Below, in pieces: positions 17,112-25,528 of a stretch of DNA of 64,000 nucleotides. Position 1 is the stretch's first letter, and each line of letters begins with the position of its first letter. The position numbers and the translations under genes were made by a program. The DNA lies in contig NZ_JBANFI010000004.1 in NCBI RefSeq assembly GCF_045055655.1, positions 124,001-188,000 on the forward strand, given 5' to 3'. The DNA comes from Marinospirillum alkalitolerans. GTDB taxonomy: Bacteria; Pseudomonadota; Gammaproteobacteria; Pseudomonadales; Halomonadaceae. The notes below the pieces were generated by a model. That model was not told where the DNA came from, did not search any database, and was given only the letters and a program-made list of their open reading frames with translations.

Positions 17112-17227
17112 GGCTCTTCTCAAGATCAGGTAAACTATAAAGGTTAAAAAAAATCAGCGGCTATTTTAACCAAAAATCAGTTCTAGGATGAGAAATCCGC
17201 CCTTTTATCTTCATGCGTGAGAATGTG

Positions 17228-17719
17228 ATGTCTGAATGGATCCCCCCAACCGGGCCTCAGCAAGAGCCCCACAAAACAGATTCAGCTCCGAAAACGCCAC
17301 CTTCGCCTTGCGTGGGGTTTTGCTCGACAACCTTTGGTGATCCTGTCTGTCGTGGCTGTAAAAGGCGCAGCGCTGAAGTCGATCAATGGAATCACCTCAG
17401 CAGGGCGCAGCAAAAGGTGGTGTGGGAGCGCCTTTGGCAGCAGGCTGAGCAGCTCATCCCCGATTGGCTGGTGATCGAAGACACGCAAAAGCTACGCCAT
17501 CAGCTCCAACGCCTGCAGATTCGCCATCATCCTGAAGCGCCAGCCAGTGCTTGGGTACTGGATTTGTTACGTGTAGGGCATTTACACATCCGTGATCTCA
17601 GCGCCTATGGGCTGCGTGTGCAGGTGCAGCATCAGGCGCTGAACCTGCCTGATCTCTGGCAGCAGATCAATCAAGCCTGGTACCAGCATGCACTGGCCGC
17701 CCCAGCCACAGCGCGTTAA
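17228..17719 (+). CDS. DUF1289-domain Cys-cluster protein
   Basis: This is a 163-residue cytoplasmic protein. Its N-terminal third holds the DUF1289 Cys pattern SPCVGFCSTTFGDPVCRGCK (four Cys, probably metal-binding), followed by a conserved helix (EVDQWNHLSRAQQKVVWERL). The C-terminal part (about 85-163) is not recognised. The ATG at 17228 has GAG 8 nt upstream; an in-frame ATG at 17213 has no ribosome binding site. The molecular role of DUF1289 proteins is not established. Confidence 0.8.
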   Translation: MSEWIPPTGPQQEPHKTDSAPKTPPSPCVGFCSTTFGDPVCRGCKRRSAEVDQWNHLSRAQQKVVWERLWQQAEQLIPDWLVIEDTQKLRHQLQRLQIRHHPEAPASAWVLDLLRVGHLHIRDLSAYGLRVQVQHQALNLPDLWQQINQAWYQHALAAPATAR

Positions 17720-17800
17720 AGCAGCGCACACACGGGGCCGCTGATCAAAAGTAATCAACCAACAGCGACCAAAGTTGAAGCCGTGGCGACCCAGCACAAC

Positions 17801-17829
17801 TTAACTTTGTTGACAATTTACTCTACAAT
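17801..17829 (+). promoter_or_regulatory. Probable acnB promoter
   Basis: TTAACT (17801-17806), a 17-nt spacer and TACAAT (17824-17829) make a good sigma-70 promoter. A TTGACA at 17810-17815 has no -10 at proper distance. Transcription from about 17836 leaves a leader of roughly 200 nt before acnB. The part of the gap at 17720-17800 shows nothing recognisable. Confidence 0.6.
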
Positions 17830-17901
17830 GCCAACGCCTTGAAAAGAATGGATCCATAAAGAATCGGTCGCCATCGCGATATGATCGGGCTCTTTCTTCT
17901 C

Positions 17902-17980
17902 AGAGGTCGATTGCTTCAACAGCAACCCCGTTCAGTAGCCTCTGGCCTGTCTGGGCTCAATGAGGTGATACTCACGGGGT
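17902..17980 (+). promoter_or_regulatory. Structured acnB 5' leader with alternative pairings
   Basis: AGAGG (17902-17906) can pair with CCTCT (17939-17943), enclosing a TTGCT/AGCAA hairpin (17911-17925). Alternatively ACCCCGT (17925-17931) pairs with ACGGGGT (17974-17980). The second pairing threads through the loop of the first and shares its last base with the hairpin, so they compete. No known riboswitch fold was recognised. Confidence 0.4.
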
Positions 17981-18034
17981 GCTTTAAACAGGATTCGCTG
18001 TCGATCGAAGCGCTAACAGATGAGGGTATAAACC

Positions 18035-20635
18035 GTGCTAGAAGCTTACCGCAAACATGTCGAAGAACGCGCTCAAGAAGGCGTGCCACCCAAGCCACTG
18101 GATGCAGATCAAACCGCTGCGTTGGTTGATCTGATCAAAAACCCACCTGCTGGCGAAGAAGAGTTTCTGCTCGATCTGATTTCTAACCGTATTCCCCCTG
18201 GTGTGGATGAAGCCGCTTATGTCAAAGCCGGTTTCCTCGCCGCACTGGCTAAAGGCGAGACCTCTTCTCCTTTAATTTCTGCTGAGAAGGCTGTTGAGCT
18301 GCTCGGCACCATGCAAGGTGGCTACAACATCGTCACACTGGTTGATCTGCTCGATAGCGATGATCTGGGCAGCCTGGCCGCTGAGCAACTGAAATCCACC
18401 CTGCTGATGTTTGATGCCTTCCACGATGTGGCTGATAAAGCCGATGAAGGCAATGACAATGCCAAGGCCGTCTTAAAGTCTTGGGCCGAGGCGGAATGGT
18501 TCCTGAACAAGCCCGCTCTGGCAGAAAAAATCTCTCTGGCGGTCTTTAAAGTCCCTGGCGAAACCAACACCGATGACCTGTCTCCAGCACCAGATGCTTG
18601 GTCACGCCCTGATATTCCTGTGCACGCTAATGCCATGCTCAAAATGGCGCGCGAAGGCATCGAGCCAATCGAGCCAGGCGTACTGGGTCCGCTGAAGCAG
18701 ATCGAAGAAGTCAAAGCCAAGGGCTTCCCTGTCGCCTATGTTGGTGACGTTGTGGGCACAGGTTCTTCACGCAAATCAGCTACCAACTCGGTACTCTGGT
18801 TCTTTGGTGATGACATCCCCAATGTGCCTAACAAGCGCGCTGGCGGCTTCTGCTTTGGCTCTAAAATTGCGCCTATCTTCTACAACACGATGGAAGATGC
18901 CGGTGCTCTGCCGATCGAGATGGATGTTGAGCAGCTGAATATGGGCGACGTGATTGACGTTTACCCCTACGAAGGCAAGGTGTGCAAGCACGGTACAGAT
19001 GAAGTGCTGTCCACTTTTGAGCTGAAAACACCTGTCCTGCTAGATGAAGTTCGCGCCGGCGGCCGTATCCCGCTGATCATTGGTCGCGGTTTGACTGAAA
19101 AGGCGCGCGCCCACCTCGGCATGGGTCCATCAGACATCTTCAAAAAGCCTGAGCAGCCTGTCGATACTGGCAAGGGCTTTACGCTGGCACAGAAGATGGT
19201 TGGCAAGGCGTGTGGCGTTGATGGCGTTCGTCCTGGCACCTACTGCGAGCCTAAGATGACCACGGTTGGCTCACAGGATACCACTGGCCCCATGACGCGC
19301 GACGAGCTGAAAGACTTGGCTTGCTTGGGCTTCTCTGCGGATCTGGTGATGCAGTCTTTCTGTCACACAGCGGCCTATCCTAAGCCCGTTGACGTCACCA
19401 CCCACCACACCCTCCCTGATTTCATTATGAACCGTGGCGGTGTTTCTCTGCGCCCTGGTGACGGTATCATCCACTCTTGGCTGAACCGTATGCTGCTGCC
19501 TGACACTGTCGGTACCGGTGGTGACTCGCACACCCGCTTCCCTCTGGGTATCTCCTTCCCTGCAGGTTCTGGCTTGGTGGCCTTTGCTGCCGCCACAGGC
19601 GTGATGCCTTTGGATATGCCTGAATCGGTTCTGGTGCGCTTTAAAGGTGAAATGCAGCCGGGTATCACCCTGCGTGATCTGGTGCATGCGATTCCTCACC
19701 AAGCCATCAAAGAAGGTCTGCTGACCGTGGAGAAGAAAGGCAAGAAGAACATCTTCTCTGGTCGCGTTCTGGAAATCGAAGGTCTGGAGCACCTGACCGC
19801 TGAACAGGCTTTTGAGTTGTCTGATGCCTCGGCTGAGCGCTCTGCAGCAGGTTGTACCATCACCCTGTCTGAAGAATCAGTAGCGGAATACCTCAAGTCT
19901 AACATCACCCTGCTGCGCTGGATGATCAGCAATGGCTATGGCGATCCACGTACTCTGGAGCGTCGTGCGAAGGCAATGGAAGACTGGCTGGCCAACCCAC
20001 AGCTGATGCGCGCAGATGCGGATGCAGAGTATGCTGCAGTGATCGAAATTGATCTGAACGAGATCAAAGAACCGATCCTGTGTGCACCAAACGATCCAGA
20101 CGATGCACGTACCCTGTCTGAAGTCCAAGGCCGCAAGATTGATGAAGTCTTTATCGGTTCTTGTATGACCAACATTGGTCACTTCCGTGCCGCTGGTAAG
20201 CTGCTTGAGAAGCACAAGGGCGAGCTGCCCACGCGTCTATGGCTGTCTCCTCCTACCAAGATGGACCAGTATCAGCTGACTGAAGAAGGCTACTACGGCA
20301 TCTATGGCAAAGCGGGCGCGCGGATGGAAATGCCAGGCTGCTCACTGTGCATGGGTAACCAAGCGCGGATCGCGGCAAAATCAACGGCGGTTTCTACTTC
20401 AACGCGTAACTTCCCTAACCGCTTAGGTGATGGCGCAGACGTCTTCCTGGCTTCTGCTGAATTGGCTGCCGTGGCTTCGATTCTTGGTCGCCTGCCCACA
20501 ACAGCTGAGTACATGGAATACGCTGCGACGATCAACACCATGGCCAGCGATGTGTATCGCTACCTGAACTTTGATCAGATTGCTGAGTACCAAAAAGCGG
20601 CTTCTTCTGTGATTCCTGTGGCTCAGGAAGCCTAA
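18035..20635 (+). CDS. acnB: Bifunctional aconitate hydratase B / 2-methylisocitrate dehydratase
   Basis: AcnB interconverts citrate and isocitrate in the TCA cycle with a [4Fe-4S] cluster; when the cluster is lost it can bind mRNA in E. coli. The 866-residue length equals the family norm. Domain order is HEAT-like domain (about 1-160), swivel domain (about 165-380, with DVVGTGSSRKSATNSVLW), then the catalytic domains with the cluster cysteines in FCHTAAYP, FIGSCMTNIGHF and MPGCSLCMGNQARI. The start is GTG with GAGG upstream. A repeat element starts directly after the stop codon. Confidence 0.97.
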   Translation: MLEAYRKHVEERAQEGVPPKPLDADQTAALVDLIKNPPAGEEEFLLDLISNRIPPGVDEAAYVKAGFLAALAKGETSSPLISAEKAVELLGTMQGGYNIVTLVDLLDSDDLGSLAAEQLKSTLLMFDAFHDVADKADEGNDNAKAVLKSWAEAEWFLNKPALAEKISLAVFKVPGETNTDDLSPAPDAWSRPDIPVHANAMLKMAREGIEPIEPGVLGPLKQIEEVKAKGFPVAYVGDVVGTGSSRKSATNSVLWFFGDDIPNVPNKRAGGFCFGSKIAPIFYNTMEDAGALPIEMDVEQLNMGDVIDVYPYEGKVCKHGTDEVLSTFELKTPVLLDEVRAGGRIPLIIGRGLTEKARAHLGMGPSDIFKKPEQPVDTGKGFTLAQKMVGKACGVDGVRPGTYCEPKMTTVGSQDTTGPMTRDELKDLACLGFSADLVMQSFCHTAAYPKPVDVTTHHTLPDFIMNRGGVSLRPGDGIIHSWLNRMLLPDTVGTGGDSHTRFPLGISFPAGSGLVAFAAATGVMPLDMPESVLVRFKGEMQPGITLRDLVHAIPHQAIKEGLLTVEKKGKKNIFSGRVLEIEGLEHLTAEQAFELSDASAERSAAGCTITLSEESVAEYLKSNITLLRWMISNGYGDPRTLERRAKAMEDWLANPQLMRADADAEYAAVIEIDLNEIKEPILCAPNDPDDARTLSEVQGRKIDEVFIGSCMTNIGHFRAAGKLLEKHKGELPTRLWLSPPTKMDQYQLTEEGYYGIYGKAGARMEMPGCSLCMGNQARIAAKSTAVSTSTRNFPNRLGDGADVFLASAELAAVASILGRLPTTAEYMEYAATINTMASDVYRYLNFDQIAEYQKAASSVIPVAQEA

Positions 20636-20775
20636 GGAATCTCTGATCAACGTCATGAGCGCAGGTCAGGCTAGGCAAACTGATCGAAAAAGCGGAGTTG
20701 ACACTGAGTCAATGAGCATTTTGAGGTCAATTTCAACGCAGCATCACCAAGCGCAATAGTTAATCAGAGACTTCC
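20636..20775. repeat. Dispersed palindromic repeat, copy A (140 bp)
   Basis: It starts on the first base after the acnB stop codon. The left arm GGAATCTCTGATCAACG and the right arm AGTTAATCAGAGACTTCC are near-inverted. The inner sequences GTCATGAGCGCAG (left) and CACCAAGCGCAATAG (right) are shared with copies B, C and D. Compared with copy D it carries about 56 extra bases in the centre. Confidence 0.85.
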
Positions 20776-20790
20776 TAAGACGCTGCTGAC

Positions 20791-20816
20791 ACTGGCTGGG
20801 CCCGTACTCAGCCAGT
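20791..20816 (+). other. Hairpin after acnB
   Basis: ACTGGCTG (20791-20798) pairs with CAGCCAGT (20809-20816), an 8-bp stem between repeat A and the terminator at 20826. It has no T-run and may be a 3' end structure. Confidence 0.5.
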
Positions 20817-20825
20817 TGAACAACC

Positions 20826-20854
20826 AACCCTGCCTCAATAGGCAGGGTTTTTTT
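20826..20854 (+). terminator. Intrinsic terminator of acnB
   Basis: AACCCTGCCT (20826-20835) and AGGCAGGGTT (20840-20849) form a 10-bp stem with a CAAT loop, followed by T residues to 20854. It lies about 190 nt after the acnB stop, beyond repeat A. Confidence 0.93.
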
Positions 20855-20929
20855 GTGGATGATATCAATCAAAGAGATCCGTTAAACTAGCAGATTGTTT
20901 TTACTCTGATTGAGCGCCTGAGGTGTTTT

Positions 20930-21808
20930 ATGTCCACTCCCGATCTTTTTCCTCTTCCTCACTGGGCCGTTCTTGCCCTCACTGGCGGCCAACCTAAGAA
21001 GCTTCTCCAGGGACAAACCACCTGTGACCTGCGCTTGCTATCCCCAGCTCAAGCGCTGCCCGGTTTGCTGTGCGATCTTAAGGGCCGTGTCATGGCCAGT
21101 TTTATTGTTATTGAGCGTGCCGAGGATGATGTGCTGCTGGCGTTGCCACGTTCGACACTAGAGAGCTTGACGCAACAACTGCAACCTTATCTGCCTTTCT
21201 TTCGCACCCAGTTACAAGTATTGAATGACTGGACAGTAATGGGCAGCCTCACACCCACTCCAGCTCCCAGCGCAGGCTTCACAACGGAGCAAGAGACCAA
21301 CAGCATCGCGCTTCATCTGCCTTATCAAAGCCCAGCACAATTGCACCTGCACGCCCAAACAACCACAACACCTGCCACTCCCGAGCAACAGGCGGCTTGG
21401 CAACAAGCGGAGATCGAATCCGGCTGGCTGTGGATTGAAGCGCAACACCAAGCCCAATTTCTGCCGCAAATGCTGAACTTCCAAGCGCTCGGTGCGGTGA
21501 GTTTCAAAAAAGGCTGCTATACAGGACAAGAAATTGTGGCACGCGCGCAGTTTCGCGGACAGGTCAAAAAACGCCTCTATCGCCTGCAGCTCGCCGACAC
21601 GACGCCACTCAGCGAACTGGGCATTTTCAATGCGCAGGGACAGGAAGTTGGACAGCTTGTGAGCCAAGTGAAAGATCAAGCGCTTGCGGTGATCAAAACC
21701 CAAGCGACCGAAGAGGCACTCTTCAGCCAGGGTTCAGCCCCTGTCTCTTTACTCGAATTGCCCTATGACCCCCATGCTCGTCATGCCTGGCACGGCGGTG
21801 AAGCCTAG
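20930..21808 (+). CDS. ygfZ: Folate-dependent tRNA-modification / Fe-S maintenance protein YgfZ
   Basis: YgfZ binds tetrahydrofolate and supports Fe-S enzymes such as the tRNA methylthiotransferase MiaB. The 292-residue product has the GcvT-like fold and the family signature KGCYTGQEIVARAQFRGQVK at about residues 195-215, including the essential Cys. The N-terminal LQGQTTCDLRLL is also typical. Its place next to aconitase, an Fe-S enzyme, is suggestive but not proof of a link. Repeat copy B begins two bases after the stop. Confidence 0.93.
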   Translation: MSTPDLFPLPHWAVLALTGGQPKKLLQGQTTCDLRLLSPAQALPGLLCDLKGRVMASFIVIERAEDDVLLALPRSTLESLTQQLQPYLPFFRTQLQVLNDWTVMGSLTPTPAPSAGFTTEQETNSIALHLPYQSPAQLHLHAQTTTTPATPEQQAAWQQAEIESGWLWIEAQHQAQFLPQMLNFQALGAVSFKKGCYTGQEIVARAQFRGQVKKRLYRLQLADTTPLSELGIFNAQGQEVGQLVSQVKDQALAVIKTQATEEALFSQGSAPVSLLELPYDPHARHAWHGGEA

Positions 21809-21810
21809 AA

Positions 21811-21870
21811 AGACTCTGATCAACTATTGCGCTTGGTGATGCTGCGCTCATGGCGTTGATCAGAGGTTCC
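21811..21870. repeat. Dispersed palindromic repeat, copy B (minimal form, inverted)
   Basis: This is the shortest near-perfect palindrome: TCTGATCAAC (21815-21824) and GTTGATCAGA (21855-21864) are exact inverted repeats. The interior reads TATTGCGCTTGGTG and CTGCGCTCATG, the reverse complement of the arms in copies A and D. It lies between the convergent ygfZ and protease genes. Confidence 0.85.
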
Positions 21871-21896
21871 GAGCCAAAATACAAGGGCAGGCAGGC

Positions 21897-23957
21897 TTAA
21901 CGCCTTAACCAGTCGACTAGTAAATCCAGCAAAAACCGAACGATGGATTGCAGTCGCGGATAGGGTGCCAGCGTCTCGACGAGCCAAGGCGACCAGCGAT
22001 AATACTGATGCACCAGCCAACGTCCTGTCGCTGAGTGCATCAGCTGCTGGTCTCGAAATGCACGCAGCTGCTGCACCTGCTCAGCCTCAGCATCGCCATA
22101 AACCAGCGTTGCAATATAGCAGCCCTCGCCTCCGCTCAAGCCTGGTGATAAGACGGGACGCAGATGCAGGGTCTGCCAAGTGTTACCAGTTTGAAGCCAA
22201 GGACTGGCATCGGCCAAGGCCCAGCGCAGCAGACCTGGATGCGGCTGATCCAGCCCATGCCGAGACTCCAATCTTTGCCAACGCTGGACGTGTGGATCCC
22301 AGATTTCCAAAGCACTCCACCGCCAATGCTGCTGTGTATCGAGGATAAATTGCCAATCTCCACGCAGATCTTCACCACGCAAAGCCAGTGATGCCCCATC
22401 TTTTTCAAGATGCGCTGTCCAGTGACCTCGCCCACCCAAACGCTCTATTTCAATCTGATGCCTTTGCCAAGGCAAGCGGCATCGCCCTGCCTCACACCAG
22501 GAGTGGGGAATATGATGCTCAGCTCGCTGTAACTCAAGTGGCATTAAAGGACCGCTCAGATCATATAAATGCAGTACACCTGTCTGCCACTCAGTCGGCA
22601 AGCGCAACTCCAGTCCTTGCTGAACTTCAACAAAAGGCAGCAGCTTTTGTTCAGCATTTTCATGCCACTCAGCGCGCACCACCTGGTCCAACGCATGGCC
22701 ACGGATAAGAAGCCGCTCTCCTTCTGACAACCATTGATAACTAAACCAGGCCGGTCTGATAACCTGCTCAACTGGCCCAAGCAGCAGACGATCTATCTGC
22801 AACAGCCCTGGATAGCGCACATCATCCACCAAAGCAGGCGTATATCGCACACTATTCAGCACAGCGGCTTTCACGGCCGTCGCGCTGAGATCAGGCTGGT
22901 CATGCCATAAAGCCGCAGCGGCTGCAGAAACAAAGGGGGCGGACATCGATGTGCCTGTCTGAGCGCGATAATCTTGGTTCAGCCAAGTACTCCGGATACT
23001 GGTTCCTGGCGCCGCTAAATCAACATAGTAACGACTGAAGTTACTACCGCTAGGACCAGCATATAGGCGCTGAGGCTGGTCTGCATTGGCAACACTGATC
23101 AGACTAGCGATGTGGCCGCTCCACTGTGCAGGATAATAAGGACGGTGATGCAATGCCTGACGATCATTACCCGCAGCAGCAACAATCAGCATCCCTGCCT
23201 GCTCAGCGCGTTGAAGCGCATCAAAAAGAGCCTGAGAGAAGCGCGTCGTCCCCCAAGAGGCGTTGATGATCTGCGCCTGTCCTAAACGCGCCTGATCTAT
23301 CGCTGTAATCGCATCGGCAAGATTGCCCCCAAACGGACTCAAGACCCCAATGGACCAAAGGCGAGCAGACGAACATAACCCAAGTGTTCCTTGTTGAGTA
23401 TTGGGCCGTCCTGCTATCAAACCCGCGATATGTGTACCATGGCCTATAGCATCGGCAGGGATCACTGGCTGCTGATCTGTTCGCAAAGAAGGCAAAAAAT
23501 GTTCAGACAAGAGGTCTGGATGATCAATATCGACTCCAGAGTCAATAATCGCTAGGGTAATAGCATCACAAGGCCATTGCTGGACAAGATCGAGTCCCAT
23601 CCACGGCCAAAAATAAGGCAAGCCTGCGGGAGTCGCACTCAATCTTGCCGAGTGCACCGAAGCAGGCACAAGCAACCTCGTATTCAATTCAGCAAAGACT
23701 ACATCTGGATGATGGCGTAAATGCGCCAGTTGCACTAACTTCTCGTCCATATCATCTATTGGATAGTGCATCAGATGATAAGAAGCCTCACTGATACTAC
23801 GCCCTTCAATAGGAGGCTCATTTGAAGTGATCGTTTGCAGTTCGGTGTAGCCAGCCCCTGGTTGCCAGGCAACGAGAAGAGCCCAGCTAGAAAGACTCCA
23901 GCCAAGGAGCATAATTGATACGATCCACTTCAAGATGGCGCAGCGAGCTAAGTTCAT
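21897..23957 (-). CDS. Secreted subtilisin-like (S8) serine protease with CFI-box-type C-terminus
   Basis: This 686-residue protein has a signal peptide (about 1-25, MNLARCAILKWIV...SSWA) and an S8 catalytic domain with all key residues: Asp139 in AIIDSGVD, His173 in GHGTHIAG, the oxyanion Asn264 in AAAGND, and Ser337 in GTSMSAP. After about residue 380 comes an unrecognised beta-rich region. The last 78 residues (about 609-686) match the CFI-box C-terminal domain: GCYIATLVYGD, LRAFRDQQL, YYRWSPW and a hydrophobic end (FLLDLLVDWLRR). The start at 23957 has CGGAG 8 nt upstream, better than the in-frame start at 23990. It is divergent from the barrel/FecR/lipoprotein operon. The substrate is unknown. 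Confidence 0.85.
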   Translation of the reverse strand: MNLARCAILKWIVSIMLLGWSLSSWALLVAWQPGAGYTELQTITSNEPPIEGRSISEASYHLMHYPIDDMDEKLVQLAHLRHHPDVVFAELNTRLLVPASVHSARLSATPAGLPYFWPWMGLDLVQQWPCDAITLAIIDSGVDIDHPDLLSEHFLPSLRTDQQPVIPADAIGHGTHIAGLIAGRPNTQQGTLGLCSSARLWSIGVLSPFGGNLADAITAIDQARLGQAQIINASWGTTRFSQALFDALQRAEQAGMLIVAAAGNDRQALHHRPYYPAQWSGHIASLISVANADQPQRLYAGPSGSNFSRYYVDLAAPGTSIRSTWLNQDYRAQTGTSMSAPFVSAAAAALWHDQPDLSATAVKAAVLNSVRYTPALVDDVRYPGLLQIDRLLLGPVEQVIRPAWFSYQWLSEGERLLIRGHALDQVVRAEWHENAEQKLLPFVEVQQGLELRLPTEWQTGVLHLYDLSGPLMPLELQRAEHHIPHSWCEAGRCRLPWQRHQIEIERLGGRGHWTAHLEKDGASLALRGEDLRGDWQFILDTQQHWRWSALEIWDPHVQRWQRLESRHGLDQPHPGLLRWALADASPWLQTGNTWQTLHLRPVLSPGLSGGEGCYIATLVYGDAEAEQVQQLRAFRDQQLMHSATGRWLVHQYYRWSPWLVETLAPYPRLQSIVRFLLDLLVDWLRR

Positions 23958-24053
23958 TTTTTGCTCCGAAGTTGATCCAAGATAGAACACTTGCGAAAAC
24001 TAAACCTATTATCTAGCATTCATTTTCAATACAAGTCTAGAGACCATCCTGCC

Positions 24054-24076
24054 AAGCCTGTTCTCAGGCTTTTTTT
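24054..24076 (+). terminator. Terminator-like hairpin in the leader of the barrel/FecR/lipoprotein operon
   Basis: AAGCCTG (24054-24060) and CAGGCTT (24065-24071) form a 7-bp stem with a TTCT loop and a seven-T tail (24070-24076). It ends 30 bp before the ATG at 24107, with no gene ending upstream on this strand, so it looks like a leader attenuator rather than a normal terminator. Confidence 0.65.
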
Positions 24077-24106
24077 GAGGCCATCTACCCTTTACAGGAT
24101 TGATCT

Positions 24107-25528
24107 ATGTCTTATCCTCACTTTCAGTCCAGCTACACACTGAATATGATGACAACGCTCCATTATTATTCTTGCTGGCTTGCGATATCACTAAGCTTGG
24201 CCTTTGCTCCTGCTTATGCCGTAGATTTACCTCACATAGAAACATTGGAGGCACGGCTTACCACTGAGTCAATAGATCCTTCACAGCCTACGCAAGATGC
24301 ATCTGCGGTTTTTAATGAACTCCAGGCTCTTGAATACTGGTTCGCAGGACAAGCAGAATACGATCACCTTTATGCACGTACAGCCCTACTCAGCGGTCAC
24401 CCTGCTGAGGCCCTGTGGCCACTGGAGCGACTGGTTGCATCAGCGCCAACCAACGCAGAATACAGACTTCTGCTTGCACAAGCCCATTTAACGCTGGGAC
24501 GTCCACAGTTAGCCATACTGCAATTAGAACGCGCTCAACAGCTCGTAGAGCTGCGCTCAGATCAAGCTGAATCTCTTGATGTACTGTTACTCCAAGCTGT
24601 TGAGCAAAGCAACCAAGAAGCTCAACCTGCTTTCCAGCTTCTCACCAGAATCGAGCTCGGCTTAGGCTATGACTCTAATGTTTCTACCGCGCCCGGCTAC
24701 CGCTTTGAACTGAATCAAAGGCTAGGAGAAGAAACACCTTCATTAATAAGTGAGTTAAGGTTAATGCAACGCTTGTCTTGGAAAGCCCAAGACTCAATCC
24801 GTATAGAAGCCGGCTATCAATTGCGTGACTTTCGCCCTTATCAGGAACAGGATTTTACACGTCAGCATTTGCGCCTGTTTCTTGGCACTCACAAGGTACA
24901 GCATCGCTGGCAATGGAGCCTCACCCCGCAGCTCACTTGGAGCTGGAAGGACGGGCAATATGAATACCGTGATTCTACCCTGGGTGGACAAGCCCAATAT
25001 CAGGCATCGCACAATATGACCTGGCTCCTCTTTGGTCAGTGGTCCCAACTCAGCTACCAGGAACCCTGGGAGCAAAATACGGCTTACTTACGACTAGCGG
25101 GTGGTGGCTGGTCACACGTCTACAGATTGACACCAACACAGCCTCTGCGAGTTACCCTGATGGGTTATGCCATGCAAGCAGACCAAGATACCCATCCACG
25201 TGGCGACTACCTAGGTCTTGGTGCAAACTTTAATGCGGCTTGGAGCTACTCAACACGCTGGGTTTACACCGCTGCATACTCTGGCCTATATCGTGATTTT
25301 TCTTGCTCAGCGCAACAGCAACAGCTTGCAGCCCAGCAAGATTTCAGCTGCAACCCTCAACGCCGCGATTTCTATTCGCAAACCACTTTCAGTGGACGCT
25401 ACCAATTAAAGCCCCAGCTGGCACTGATCCCGCAATTGAGCTGGACTCATCAGACAAGCAATGAGGCCCCGTTTGATTATCGACGCCTCTCGGCAAAAGT
25501 GAGCTTACGCTATGACTTTCCTCACTAA
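24107..25528 (+). CDS. TPR / outer-membrane beta-barrel protein (Slam-like architecture)
   Basis: This 473-residue protein has a signal peptide (cleavage after about residue 38, APAYA). A helical TPR-like region follows (about 60-160, with AEYRLLLAQAHLTLGRPQLA), then a C-terminal part of about 290 residues made of alternating beta strands beginning LGLGYDSNVSTAP and ending in LRYDFPH. TPR domain plus barrel, with the G-x-D-S-N entry motif, is the layout of surface lipoprotein assembly modulators (Slam, DUF560) and related exporters. Its operon encodes a very large lipoprotein, which fits. The Slam link is inference from architecture. The next gene overlaps by 17 bp. Confidence 0.65.
   Translation: MSYPHFQSSYTLNMMTTLHYYSCWLAISLSLAFAPAYAVDLPHIETLEARLTTESIDPSQPTQDASAVFNELQALEYWFAGQAEYDHLYARTALLSGHPAEALWPLERLVASAPTNAEYRLLLAQAHLTLGRPQLAILQLERAQQLVELRSDQAESLDVLLLQAVEQSNQEAQPAFQLLTRIELGLGYDSNVSTAPGYRFELNQRLGEETPSLISELRLMQRLSWKAQDSIRIEAGYQLRDFRPYQEQDFTRQHLRLFLGTHKVQHRWQWSLTPQLTWSWKDGQYEYRDSTLGGQAQYQASHNMTWLLFGQWSQLSYQEPWEQNTAYLRLAGGGWSHVYRLTPTQPLRVTLMGYAMQADQDTHPRGDYLGLGANFNAAWSYSTRWVYTAAYSGLYRDFSCSAQQQQLAAQQDFSCNPQRRDFYSQTTFSGRYQLKPQLALIPQLSWTHQTSNEAPFDYRRLSAKVSLRYDFPH

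Noticed and set aside
19271..19792. Long open frame antisense to acnB (173 codons)
   Set aside because: It lies wholly inside acnB, has no ribosome binding site or recognisable product, and reflects codon bias of the sense gene. Similar antisense frames inside pilB (39089-39811) and clpA (55941-56660) were rejected for the same reason.
21809..21870. Reading repeat copy B simply as the ygfZ terminator
   Set aside because: It is palindromic but lacks a T-run, and its sequence recurs at four other loci, so it is better described as a repeat element.
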